Assembly (NCBI GenBank): GCA_049610385.1
Contig: JBMYZL010000003.1
Span: 102,032 to 166,031 of the forward strand
Source of the DNA: JBMYZL01 sp049610385
GTDB lineage: Bacteria > Bacteroidota > Bacteroidia > Flavobacteriales_D > Sanyastnellaceae
Length of the DNA stretch: 64,000 bases
Direction: 5' to 3'
Positions within the stretch are counted from its first letter, which is position 1. Every line of letters begins with the position of its first letter. Under the pieces are notes generated by a model, which worked only from the letters and a program-made list of their open reading frames with translations, did not search any database and was not told the DNA's origin. The translations under genes were made by a program, and so were the position numbers. This document shows positions 43,664-53,327 of this stretch, in pieces.

Positions 43664-43664
43664 A

Positions 43665-45047
43665 ATGAATTGGTTGCGATTAGTCGGTGTTTCAGCCGCT
43701 GCCGCCCTCGGGGGGTTGTTGTTCGGATTTGATACCGGTGTCATCAATGGAGCTCAGTTCTATTTCACCGAATACTTCGAACTCGATGCTGTAGAGAAGG
43801 GGTTTGTGGTGAGTTCTGCTTTGCTCGGTTGCTTGGCCGGGGCCCTGATCGCCGGACCGCTGAGCAGTCGGTTTGGGCGACGGTGGTCTCTGCGGTGGGC
43901 CAGTGTTTTGTTTTTGGTCAGTGCATACGGGTCTGGTTTGCCCGAATGGATACCTGAATCTGTGAGCTTGCTCGTGTTTTTCCGGTTGATCGGTGGACTC
44001 GCAATCGGAATCGCTTCGATGAATGCTCCCTTGTACATTGCAGAACTCGCACCTGCAAAAAACCGGGGGGTGTTGGTGACCCTATATCAGCTCGCCATTG
44101 TCATCGGGTTTTTCATTGTTTTCTTGACCACCTATATCATCGGCAATGGTTTAACTGAGGCCGAAAACATCACCTTTGGTTGGCGTTGGATGTTTTGGAG
44201 TGAGATGCTTCCTGCTGGCGCCTTTCTTGTTCTGATGTTTATGGTGCCTCGAAGTCCGCGCTGGCTTGTCCTGCGAGGCCAAACCGATGAGGCCATCACC
44301 ACCTTGCAACAACTCCATGGGCTTGAAAACCAGCCTCAGATGCTCGTCGAAATCCAAAAATCCATTGCCTCAGATCAAAACGCATCAACCTCCTCACCCT
44401 GGGATCGATCATGGCGTTGGGTTTTGATTGTGGGCGTGGCATTGAGCGTACTCCAGCAGACCACTGGCATCAACGCAGTGCTCTATTACGGTGCAGACAT
44501 TTTTGAGCAAGCCTTGGGGTATGGAAAAGATGAAATCTTGAAGCAGCAACTTCTCCTTGCTGGTGTCAATCTCCTGTTCACCTTTTTGGCCATGTACACA
44601 GTCGACCGAATGGGTCGCAAGCCGCTGATTATGTGGGGGTCAGTCGGCATGTTGTCGGGTTTTGGCCTGCTGGCCATCACACTGATGACCCAACAAGTCG
44701 GTCTCCTGTCGTTGCTCGGTGTTTTGATTTTTATCGGATCCTTCGCCATGTCCATGGGCCCTGTCACATGGGTACTGCTCAGTGAAATGTTCCCCAATCG
44801 CATTCGGTCTGGGGCCATGAGCATCGCCGTTGCTGCTCAATGGGCCGCTAACTTCGCCGTCTCCCAAGCTTTTCCTGTTATCGCCGAAAGTCCATCAAAC
44901 CAAACGAATCCGTGGCACGGGGCTCTGCCATATTGGTTGTTCATGGGATTCATTGCCTTTCTGATGTACTTCACCTGGCGTTACATCCCAGAAACCAAAG
45001 GAAAATCTCTGGAAGAGTTGGAATCTACTTTTGTTTCTTCGGATTGA
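43665..45047 (+). CDS. Sugar porter family MFS transporter
   Basis: The 460-residue, 12-helix protein begins 1 bp after the regulator. Sugar-porter signatures are present: GLLFGFDTGVINGA in helix 1, SRFGRRWSLR in loop 2-3, LQQTTGINAVLYYGADIFEQ in helix 7, and the C-terminal PETKGKSLEELE. These resemble the XylE/GLUT family. It likely imports a monosaccharide, glucose or possibly mannose, released in the periplasm by GH3/GH17/GH2 enzymes. A second, GPH-type carrier lies downstream at 57094. Confidence 0.93.
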   Translation: MNWLRLVGVSAAAALGGLLFGFDTGVINGAQFYFTEYFELDAVEKGFVVSSALLGCLAGALIAGPLSSRFGRRWSLRWASVLFLVSAYGSGLPEWIPESVSLLVFFRLIGGLAIGIASMNAPLYIAELAPAKNRGVLVTLYQLAIVIGFFIVFLTTYIIGNGLTEAENITFGWRWMFWSEMLPAGAFLVLMFMVPRSPRWLVLRGQTDEAITTLQQLHGLENQPQMLVEIQKSIASDQNASTSSPWDRSWRWVLIVGVALSVLQQTTGINAVLYYGADIFEQALGYGKDEILKQQLLLAGVNLLFTFLAMYTVDRMGRKPLIMWGSVGMLSGFGLLAITLMTQQVGLLSLLGVLIFIGSFAMSMGPVTWVLLSEMFPNRIRSGAMSIAVAAQWAANFAVSQAFPVIAESPSNQTNPWHGALPYWLFMGFIAFLMYFTWRYIPETKGKSLEELESTFVSSD

Positions 45048-45088
45048 AGGAATTGCCCTAAATTCCAGCGTTTAAAGCGCTTCAATTC

Positions 45089-47074
45089 ATGCGATTGATT
45101 TCCATTTGCTTGCTTTTGTGCTTCACTTGGCCAAAAGCTTCAACGGCGCAATGCAACGATTGCACGCCTGCCCCGGATTGCACCTCAGCAGATGGTTTCC
45201 CCACCATTTGCCCCGAACAACTTCCCGCCGGCGAAACCGACGTTCTGTACGAAGAGGTCATTACGTTTTTTCTCCCTGCTGAAGTCACTGACCCCAGTTC
45301 AGGCGCAGTGGCTGACCTCCAATCTGTGACCATCACTGGAATCCAAGGTGTTCCCCAAGGACTGACCGTTGTGTTGGATGATCCGGATGGAGTGTATGCA
45401 CCCGCTTCGGGCCAAACTTCAGGTTGCGCCAGCATTTGCGGCACCCCCATTTGGCCAGGAGACTTCGTCATCACCATTTCCATTTCCGCAATCGCCTCTG
45501 TTTTTGGTTTTGAACAAACGGTCACCGATAGCTTCACTTATGATTTGCAGATCAATCCGGGGCCAGGCGGGACCAGCACATTCACGGCATCTCAAACCTC
45601 AGGGTGCGACAGCATCTCGGTGGACTTTGCAGCCACAGCGACAGGCACCACGCAACAAAGCACGAGTTACGCTTGGGATTTCGGAAATGGCAGCACTTCT
45701 GAAGCCGATTCTGTCACTGCGTTCTTTGGGGCGCCTGGTGATTACAATGTGGTACTGACCACGACCATCGAAGAGCCTGTCTTGGTCAGCATCTCCATCA
45801 ACTCCAGCGGCGGCGGTGGCTGGGATGATTTTTTTACCCCCCCGGATTTGTACTTTGTCTTGACTGACGGCTCAGGCAATGCTGTTTACAATTCTAGTGT
45901 GGTGACCGACAACAACAATCCCTCTTGGCTCGGTTTGTCCATCCCTGTGAACAACCCGCCATATACCATTCAATTCTGGGATGAGGATGTCATCAACAGC
46001 GATGACAACATGGGCAACGGAACCCTCATCACCAACGTAACCGGAATCAACAGCTTTGCGGCCAATCCCACCTTTGGCGTTTCAGATATCGAATGGAACC
46101 CCGTCATCACTTTGACTGACACCATGTTGATCTCGGTCGCGGGCCCGCCCACATTGCCGAATCCTTGGGTGGCCGATGAAGGGTGGATGTACGCTCCCGT
46201 GGACAGCATGCTACAATTTACCTGGCTCACGGGCGATTCTGCTCTGGCCAATGGCCCTGACAGCACTTTCATCCCGGAATCCAACGGCTGGTATCACTAC
46301 CAAGCCATCAGCACATTCGGGTGCACAGGCACCAGTGATTCCACCTTGTTCTGCGGACTGACACCTGCTGTGAATTTGAGTTTGGATATCAATGAATTCA
46401 CCAATGAGCCATTGGCCTTGTCCTGCAATTTGGATTTGAATGAATATCTCTGGTGGAACGCAGACAGCGCAGAACCGACCGACACCACGGATACCCCCAT
46501 GCTCTTTCCCGCGACCAGCGGATGGTACCAAGCCGCCGGTTGGGATGTCTATGGTTGTGCAGCAACCCCTGAGTCCTTGCTCGTGTGTTGGCCTTTGCCC
46601 GTGCTTGAAATCGCTCAGGTGGCCAACGGCGATTTGATTACCTGGGAGGGGTTGGATTTTTACACTTGGTATCAAGATGGCGAGCCCATGATGGTCAATG
46701 ATTGGGTATTGCCTTCACCAGGGACTGGTTTTTATGTGGTGGAGGGGACTGATCATCCAGATTGCCCGGTCACTGCGAGTGAGGGGTGGACTTATGTGGG
46801 TCTCTCGCCTAACATGAATTCGGTTTCCTTCAAGGTGTATCCGAATCCCTTTGCCGACCAAATCCACATCACGCCACCTCCTGAACACCACCGATGGTCT
46901 GCAGAACTTTGGACTTCCAGCGGTTCCATTTTGGCAAAAAGCGGATGCCGTCAAGGAATGGATTCTTGGGCTCCCCATCTGCCGAACACAGCTTCAGGAC
47001 ACTTTATTTTGATCATTCGCAATGAACCACACGGGGACATCTTGGTGACCCAACCCTTGATTCGCACCCCTTGA
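45089..47074 (+). CDS. T9SS-exported PKD protein with C2-like domain
   Basis: The signal peptide is MRLISICLLLCFTWPKASTA, then a short Cys-rich segment. Residues about 180-235 form a PKD domain (SYAWDFGNGSTSEADS, APGDYNVVLTTTI). Residues about 240-320 resemble a C2-type beta-sandwich (DLYFVLTDGSGNAVYNSS, PYTIQFWDEDVINSDDNMG) with Asp residues in Ca2+-binding positions. The remaining region has more Cys-pair domains, and the C-terminal 75 residues form a T9SS sorting domain (VYPNPFADQIHITPP). It lies in the PUL between a sugar porter and the GH2 gene. Function is unknown; surface glycan contact is plausible. Confidence 0.8.
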   Translation: MRLISICLLLCFTWPKASTAQCNDCTPAPDCTSADGFPTICPEQLPAGETDVLYEEVITFFLPAEVTDPSSGAVADLQSVTITGIQGVPQGLTVVLDDPDGVYAPASGQTSGCASICGTPIWPGDFVITISISAIASVFGFEQTVTDSFTYDLQINPGPGGTSTFTASQTSGCDSISVDFAATATGTTQQSTSYAWDFGNGSTSEADSVTAFFGAPGDYNVVLTTTIEEPVLVSISINSSGGGGWDDFFTPPDLYFVLTDGSGNAVYNSSVVTDNNNPSWLGLSIPVNNPPYTIQFWDEDVINSDDNMGNGTLITNVTGINSFAANPTFGVSDIEWNPVITLTDTMLISVAGPPTLPNPWVADEGWMYAPVDSMLQFTWLTGDSALANGPDSTFIPESNGWYHYQAISTFGCTGTSDSTLFCGLTPAVNLSLDINEFTNEPLALSCNLDLNEYLWWNADSAEPTDTTDTPMLFPATSGWYQAAGWDVYGCAATPESLLVCWPLPVLEIAQVANGDLITWEGLDFYTWYQDGEPMMVNDWVLPSPGTGFYVVEGTDHPDCPVTASEGWTYVGLSPNMNSVSFKVYPNPFADQIHITPPPEHHRWSAELWTSSGSILAKSGCRQGMDSWAPHLPNTASGHFILIIRNEPHGDILVTQPLIRTP

Positions 47075-49572
47075 CGCCCCGAATCTCCATCGGATTATTG
47101 GGTGCACTCTTCGGATGGATCTCGGTCAGCAGTAGCTGTTTCCCAGGCAGCCACAATGCCCCTCAAAAGATCATGCTCCATGAAAATTGGACGCTGCGCG
47201 CGGGCAACGGCACCTTAGAAAGTGCCATCCCCGCTCAAGTGCCTGGACACGTGCAATTGGACTTGGAACGTGCGGGCAAGGCCCCCGAAGCATATTTGGG
47301 TACGAATGAACCCAAAGTGCAATGGGTAGAAGAAACGCCGTGGGTTTATTCGTGCTCATTTCAGCGACCTGCCGAATGGCGCGAATCGGACAGCACCACC
47401 ATACGATTCTCAGGACTTGACACTTACGCAGAGGTGTGGTTGGATGGGATACTTGTCTTGACGGCGGACAATGCCCACATTCCTTGGGTCCTGCCCAACT
47501 TTTTGGCCGGGGATGCTGAACACCACCTTGAGTTGCATTTTGCCCCGGTCGCACAAGTCGGCCAACAGAGACTCGAAGCATCACCTCATGTTCTGCCATG
47601 CAGCAATGAACCGAGGCCCATCGGGCGGCAAACCAGTCCATACACTCGAAAGGCCCTTTACCAATTTGGATGGGACTGGGGTCCGCGATTGGCAAGCCCC
47701 GGCATTCCCGGTGCCGTGGAGTGGCTGAATTTGAGCATGGGCGAACCATCCGCTCCACTTTTTTCCCCCAGTTGTGAAGTCTTGGACACATTGGGTCGGG
47801 TTCTTGTTCACAACATGCAAGGGTGGTCCTTGAACCAAGTCCATCCAGGTGCATGGTCCATGATCGGTGATACATTGTGCATCGAAAACCCTCAATTGTG
47901 GTGGCCAAATGGGATGGGCCAACAGCCCCAATATCATTTGAATTGGCGGCACAACGCGTCTGGACACGAGGTGGAATCCTCGCTTGGTTTGCGCACCATC
48001 GAATGGGCAAAGGAGCCGGACGCCTATGGGCCCCAATTTTCACTGCATGTCAATGGCGTTCCAGTGCACGCACGTGGCGCCAACATCATTCCTGGAGATT
48101 TCTTCATCAGCCGCGCTGATTCCCTGTGGCCCCAACTGGTTGGCGAAGCGGCCCGAGCTCACATGAACATGCTGCGGGTCTGGGGCGGTGGGGTCTATCC
48201 ACCTGAGGCCTTTTTCAATGCTTGCGATTCTGCGGGAATCTTGGTTTGGCAGGATTTCATGTTCGCTTGTGCCATGGTTCCGGGAGATGACCCCTTTCGA
48301 GACCAAATTTCAACCGAGGCCACACACCACATCCAACGCTTGAGAAACCACCCATCTTTGGCCCTTTGGTGCGGAAACAATGAAGTGGAGAGAGCTTGGA
48401 AAACTTGGGGATGGCAAGATTTGTATGACCTGCATGGGCCGGATTCGGCATCCGTCTGGCGAGATTATTCAGCGTGGTTTGAAAGTGAACTTCCAGGATT
48501 GGTGGCTCAGTATGGTCACAGCGATTATTGGCCCTCCTCACCTCATCGGACTTCAGATGGGGGGGATGAGCATGCATGGGGGGTTTGGTTTGGTTTGGAG
48601 GACTTCAGTTATTTCAGCGAGCATCCCGGCAGGTTTGTCAGTGAATATGGACTTCAAAGCCTGCCCAACCTGCACACCCTCCAAGCCGCTGGAATCACTT
48701 CTTTCCAAGACTCAGCCCTGCAGTATCGTCAACGCAGCCGCATGGACTGGCTCAAACCTGGATTTGACGGATGGGACATGATGGAACATTTCATGTCCAA
48801 AACAACGGGGCCGCCCAAACAAGGAGATTTGGAAGACTGGATCTTCAAGACCCAAGTCACTCAGGCCGAAGGTTTGCGACAGGCACTCGAGCGACACCGC
48901 ACAAGCAATGGGCGATATGCAGGGTCCTTGTTCTGGTCCTTGAATGATGTCTGGCCAGCCGTGTCTTGGTCCACCATCGATTACGCTGGACGTTGGAAAC
49001 TGGGGCACTATGCCGCGAGGCGTGCCAACCAGCCTCAAACGGTCATCTGGAAACGAACACGTCAAGACTCCATGGTATTTCAAGTTTTCAATGACAGAGA
49101 GTCCACATGGACCGGGGAGGTCACTCTGGAATTGAGAGATTTTCAAGGCAGGGTGAAAAAGAGTCAACAAGCTCATTTCAATTTACCAAAACACACGAGT
49201 CAATTGCTGAATCTTGGCCCGAGATGGGCCTGGGATACGCATCCAAAAGAATCTGCGCTGGCCTGGACTTGGACCCCAGTTGATTCTTCGCAACAACCTG
49301 TACATTCTGCAGCGCTGTGGGTTCCACCTGTGGAAGCCAAACTGCCTTCAAAATTTGAGGTTCAAATCAACCCTTGTCCTGGTGGATTGATTCTGAAAGT
49401 GGAAGGATACAGTCCTGCTGTTCAGCTGACGGCATCTGTTCCGGGCCATTTCAGTGAAAATGGATTTGCCGTTTGGCCTGGTGACAGCTTGTTTGTCGGT
49501 TTTGAGGCTGAAAATCCATCCGTTGAAAGCAAGGACGTGCGGTACGCCGTGAAGGGCTTGGCATCACCTTGA
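47071..49572 (+). CDS. GH2 beta-mannosidase-like glycosidase
   Basis: The TTG at 47071 overlaps the previous stop by 4 bp (TTGA) and gives a signal sequence (ISIGLLGALFGWISVSSSC); later ATGs would lose it. The 833-residue GH2 enzyme has an N-terminal jelly-roll (QVPGHVQLDLERAGKAPEAY, then WVEETPWVYSCSF), the beta-mannosidase motif YQFGWDWGPRLASPGIPG, acid/base Glu in WCGNNEVE (about 436) and nucleophile Glu in FVSEYGLQSLPN (about 524). These features match bacterial beta-mannosidases more than beta-galactosidases. Its presence in a beta-glucan PUL is unusual; it may act on a mannose-bearing component of the algal glycan or a different beta-link. Confidence 0.88.
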   Translation: MTPRISIGLLGALFGWISVSSSCFPGSHNAPQKIMLHENWTLRAGNGTLESAIPAQVPGHVQLDLERAGKAPEAYLGTNEPKVQWVEETPWVYSCSFQRPAEWRESDSTTIRFSGLDTYAEVWLDGILVLTADNAHIPWVLPNFLAGDAEHHLELHFAPVAQVGQQRLEASPHVLPCSNEPRPIGRQTSPYTRKALYQFGWDWGPRLASPGIPGAVEWLNLSMGEPSAPLFSPSCEVLDTLGRVLVHNMQGWSLNQVHPGAWSMIGDTLCIENPQLWWPNGMGQQPQYHLNWRHNASGHEVESSLGLRTIEWAKEPDAYGPQFSLHVNGVPVHARGANIIPGDFFISRADSLWPQLVGEAARAHMNMLRVWGGGVYPPEAFFNACDSAGILVWQDFMFACAMVPGDDPFRDQISTEATHHIQRLRNHPSLALWCGNNEVERAWKTWGWQDLYDLHGPDSASVWRDYSAWFESELPGLVAQYGHSDYWPSSPHRTSDGGDEHAWGVWFGLEDFSYFSEHPGRFVSEYGLQSLPNLHTLQAAGITSFQDSALQYRQRSRMDWLKPGFDGWDMMEHFMSKTTGPPKQGDLEDWIFKTQVTQAEGLRQALERHRTSNGRYAGSLFWSLNDVWPAVSWSTIDYAGRWKLGHYAARRANQPQTVIWKRTRQDSMVFQVFNDRESTWTGEVTLELRDFQGRVKKSQQAHFNLPKHTSQLLNLGPRWAWDTHPKESALAWTWTPVDSSQQPVHSAALWVPPVEAKLPSKFEVQINPCPGGLILKVEGYSPAVQLTASVPGHFSENGFAVWPGDSLFVGFEAENPSVESKDVRYAVKGLASP

Positions 49573-49724
49573 AGCGTCAAAAACAGCATTCAAAACCCAG
49601 CCAATTGAACGACACGCGAGTGTAAAAATTACAAATTTCATATCCTGGGGGTGAGCCTTTTTGAATCTACCCATGTCCCCTTCATCTCCTATGGAGACCG
49701 AAACCGGCCGCATTGCCATTTTTC

Positions 49725-52700
49725 ATGGGGCATATTTCAATCGGAGGGGTTAAATTCGCTGCGCTGTTAATGCACAGCCGTTATGCCGTGGCCGCAGGAT
49801 TGGGGGTGCTGAAAGAGGCTAACAACCACATCATTACGTACTACCACGTCGAAACAAGCGAGATTGTGAACCGCAAACCTATATATCTCGGGCATCAGCC
49901 CTTACAAGTGTCCAACACACCCTCATTGGGTGAAGAGGTCACACTCGATGGTGAAACCTATTACAAGATTCAAGCCGTTGACCAAATGCGGCCGTTTTTC
50001 ATGAGCATCGTCAGCCATTCAGACCACTGGATGTTTTTGTCGAGCAACGGCGGCTTGACAGCTGGAAGAGTCAACAGCGATTTTGCTCTTTTTCCCTATT
50101 ACACCGATGACAAAATCATCGAATCTGCTGAACACACTGGCAGCAAAACCATCATCCTGGTAGAGTCAGGAGATCGGCAGGTGCTTTGGCAGCCCTTTTC
50201 TGAACAAAACCGAGGGGTCTACAACATCGAACGCAACCTGTACAAAAACGCCTACGGCAACAAGGTAATTTTCGAGGAAAAGAACCACGACCTCGACTTG
50301 GTTTTCAGTTATCTGTGGGGTACAAGCGAACGCTTCGGTTTTGTGCGTCAAGTTCAGCTTCAATCATCTTCTTCCAAAACCACAAAAGTCAGTGTTCTGG
50401 ACGGCGTCCAAAATGTGCTGCCATATGGCGTTCCTGAAGGGCTGCAAAGGGGCAGCAGCAACTTGGTCGACGCCTACAAAAAATGCGAGTTGGAGTCGGG
50501 AAATCTCGGCCTCTATGCACTCAGCGCCATCATTTCAGACAAAGCTGAACCCAGTGAGTCTTTGAAGGCCAACGTGGTTTGGTCACTGGGGTTTGAGTCT
50601 CCGACCGTGCTGCTCTCTTCACAACAATTGAATGCATTCAAAATGGGTGAAGACCTCATCACCGAGGTTGACGTCAAGGCAGAACGTGGTGCCTACTTCA
50701 TTCAAGATGCCTTTGATTTGGCTCCTGACGAGCGCAAAGACTGGATGATTGTGGCCAATTTGGCCCAGTCCATCAGAGGCGTCGTGCAACTGAAACACGA
50801 CCTCGAAACTCCTGCACAACTGAAAGAAAAAGTGCTTGCAGACATGGATGCTGGCACCAACCGTCTCATTGAACTTGTGGCCGCAAGTGACGGGTTGCAG
50901 CTCACCGCTGATCGCCGCCGCAACATCCGCCATTTCGCCAATACGATGTTCAACATCATGCGCGGCGGGATTTTTGATGAGAACTACTCCATTGAACGAG
51001 AAGACTTCATGGGGTACATCGATCGTGCAAACCACAAGGTGTTTTTCAAAAAGTCTGACACCATGGCTGGTTGGCCCGAAGAGTTTGACCTGTTCTTCCT
51101 TCAAGAGCAGGCAAAACAAGACGACGACCTGAACTTCAAGCGGCTTTGCGCAGAGTATCTGCCCCTGAAATTCAGTCGGCGACATGGCGACCCCAGCCGA
51201 CCATGGAACCGTTTCTCCATCAACCTTCGCAATGAAGATGATGGGTCAAAGATTCTGGATTACCAGGGGAACTGGCGCGACATTTTCCAGAATTGGGAGG
51301 CCTTGGTTCATGCTTACCCCGAATTCATCGAGGGCATGATTTTCAAGTTCCTCAATGCCACCACTTTTGATGGATACAATCCTTACCGGGTGTTCAAAGA
51401 CGGGTTTGAATGGGAAACCATCGAACCAGACAATCCATGGTCTTACATCGGATACTGGGGCGATCACCAAATCATCTACCTCCTGAAGTTTTTGGAGTTT
51501 TTGCGGAACTACTACCCTGAAAAACTGGATGGATATTTCCAAAACGACACCTTTGTATATGCCAATGTTCCATACCGGATTAAGCCATACGAAGCGTTGC
51601 TCGAGGATCCAAAAAACACCATTGACTTCGATCACGAACGAGAAGAGCGAATCGAGTTCAAAAAACAGGAAATTGGTGGCAATGGCGCACTTCTGAGAGA
51701 AGCCCATGTCTTCATCTACAAGGTGAATTTCGTTGAGAAAATCATGGCCACAATGCTCGCCAAGGTGGCCAATTTCATCCCAGAAGGTGGCATTTGGATG
51801 AACACTCAGCGACCCGAATGGAATGATGCCAACAACGCCCTTGTGGGCAATGGGGTATCCATGGTGACACTGTATTACTTGCGTCGGTTTTTGGTCTACT
51901 TCAAAGAGGTGCTCGCACAAACCCAACACAGCGAAGTCCAAATTTCTGCAGAATTGTTGGACTGCTTCAACCGCATCAATGCCACACTTGCAGCGACGCA
52001 AGATTTAACCACAGGCCCCATTTCAAATGCCCAGCGCCGCACCATCCTGGATGGATTGGGCCGTGCTTCCAGCGACTATCGACAAAAAATTTATGACGAG
52101 AATTTCTCCGGACACAAAGCCACGTTGAACTTGTCAGACCTCGCGGCATTTGTCGATGTGACACTGGATCATCTGGAACATTCCATCCATGCAAATCGGC
52201 GCAAAGACGGGTTGTACCATGCCTACAACCTGATGACGGTTGAAACAGATGGTGGCATCCGCATCACAGCGTTGCCAGAAATGCTCGAAGGCCAAGTGGC
52301 AGCGCTCAGTTCTGGTTTGCTCGACTCGAAACAAAGCCTACATGTGCTCGATGCCCTGAAAGTGAGCGCCCTCTTTCGGGAGGACCAATACAGCTATGTC
52401 TTATACCCCAACAAGGAATTGCCCCGGTTTCTGGCGAAGAACAACCTGGATCCGAGCGCAATTGTTGAATCCGAACTGCTCTCAACTTTGGTGGAGGATG
52501 GGAATGCTGACATTGTGACGCAAGACTGCATGGGCGGTTTCCATTTCAATGGAAACTTCAATAACGGCAACGCCTTGAAAGCCGCACTGCAAGAACTTCC
52601 CCCCAAATATCAACCCTTGGTCACCTCGGACGGCGGCCGTGTCGAAGCCCTCTACGAAAGCATTTTCAACCACAAGGCGTTCACGGGAAGATCTGGGACC

Positions 52701-53315
52701 TTCTTCGGGTACGAAGGATTGGGATCCATCTACTGGCACATGGTGTCCAAACTGAGACTCGCCGTTTTCGAAGTCACCAAGAACGCCTTGGAGTGCGGCG
52801 AACCCAAAGAAATTGTAGGGCGACTCTTTGATCACTACTTCGAAATCAATGCAGGCATCGGTGCGCACAAGTCACCGGAACTTTACGGAGCCTTTCCGAC
52901 CGATCCCTACTCCCACACTCCCGGTGGAAAAGGCGCCCAACAACCGGGCATGACCGGGCAAGTGAAGGAAGACTTGCTTTGCCGTTTTGGCGAGCTTGGG
53001 GTTCGAGTGTCTGAAGGCCAACTTCATTTTGACAGGGCCCTCTTGCATCAAGGTGAATTTTTGACTGAAGCGTCAACTTTCAACTATGTGGACGTCAGAC
53101 AACAACACCAAACCATCGAATTGACTGCCGCGAGTTTGGCCTACACCGTGTGCCAGGTCCCGGTGATTCATGTTCGGGGTGAATCGGCCCAAATCGAGGT
53201 GAAGATGACCGACGACCGAATCGAATGCTTCCCCGGCAACACACTGAATCAGGAATGGAGCCGCAAAATTTTCCGCCGGACCCATGAGGTGGCTTCGATC
53301 ACCGTAATGGCCTAA
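49725..53315 (+). CDS. Large cytoplasmic beta-1,3-glucan phosphorylase, GH149-like (GH94-related)
   Basis: This protein of about 1196 residues lacks a signal peptide. Its size, the HWMFLSSNGGLTAGRVNSDF segment, the (alpha/alpha)6-type core with WGDHQIIYLLKFLEFL and PEWNDANNALVGNGVSMV, and its laminarin PUL neighbours fit GH149 beta-1,3-glucan phosphorylases. Those enzymes turn laminari-oligosaccharides plus phosphate into glucose-1-phosphate. The family call is from motif style and context, so GH94/GH161 relatives remain possible. The N-terminus is unclear: ATG 49725, TTG 49713 and ATG 49770 are candidates. A second frame at 49673-49750 (ATG 49673) would join it in frame after removing one G in the GGGG run at 49746-49749. 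It starts 152 bp after GH2. Confidence 0.7.
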   Translation: MGHISIGGVKFAALLMHSRYAVAAGLGVLKEANNHIITYYHVETSEIVNRKPIYLGHQPLQVSNTPSLGEEVTLDGETYYKIQAVDQMRPFFMSIVSHSDHWMFLSSNGGLTAGRVNSDFALFPYYTDDKIIESAEHTGSKTIILVESGDRQVLWQPFSEQNRGVYNIERNLYKNAYGNKVIFEEKNHDLDLVFSYLWGTSERFGFVRQVQLQSSSSKTTKVSVLDGVQNVLPYGVPEGLQRGSSNLVDAYKKCELESGNLGLYALSAIISDKAEPSESLKANVVWSLGFESPTVLLSSQQLNAFKMGEDLITEVDVKAERGAYFIQDAFDLAPDERKDWMIVANLAQSIRGVVQLKHDLETPAQLKEKVLADMDAGTNRLIELVAASDGLQLTADRRRNIRHFANTMFNIMRGGIFDENYSIEREDFMGYIDRANHKVFFKKSDTMAGWPEEFDLFFLQEQAKQDDDLNFKRLCAEYLPLKFSRRHGDPSRPWNRFSINLRNEDDGSKILDYQGNWRDIFQNWEALVHAYPEFIEGMIFKFLNATTFDGYNPYRVFKDGFEWETIEPDNPWSYIGYWGDHQIIYLLKFLEFLRNYYPEKLDGYFQNDTFVYANVPYRIKPYEALLEDPKNTIDFDHEREERIEFKKQEIGGNGALLREAHVFIYKVNFVEKIMATMLAKVANFIPEGGIWMNTQRPEWNDANNALVGNGVSMVTLYYLRRFLVYFKEVLAQTQHSEVQISAELLDCFNRINATLAATQDLTTGPISNAQRRTILDGLGRASSDYRQKIYDENFSGHKATLNLSDLAAFVDVTLDHLEHSIHANRRKDGLYHAYNLMTVETDGGIRITALPEMLEGQVAALSSGLLDSKQSLHVLDALKVSALFREDQYSYVLYPNKELPRFLAKNNLDPSAIVESELLSTLVEDGNADIVTQDCMGGFHFNGNFNNGNALKAALQELPPKYQPLVTSDGGRVEALYESIFNHKAFTGRSGTFFGYEGLGSIYWHMVSKLRLAVFEVTKNALECGEPKEIVGRLFDHYFEINAGIGAHKSPELYGAFPTDPYSHTPGGKGAQQPGMTGQVKEDLLCRFGELGVRVSEGQLHFDRALLHQGEFLTEASTFNYVDVRQQHQTIELTAASLAYTVCQVPVIHVRGESAQIEVKMTDDRIECFPGNTLNQEWSRKIFRRTHEVASITVMA

Positions 53316-53327
53316 GTTCTGATTGAA

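Noticed and set aside
42518..43747. Minus-strand frame of about 400 codons opposite the regulator's C-terminal half
   Set aside because: Antisense to the Y_Y_Y/coiled-coil/HTH region, with Phe/Gln-rich low-complexity translation and no signal or family motif.
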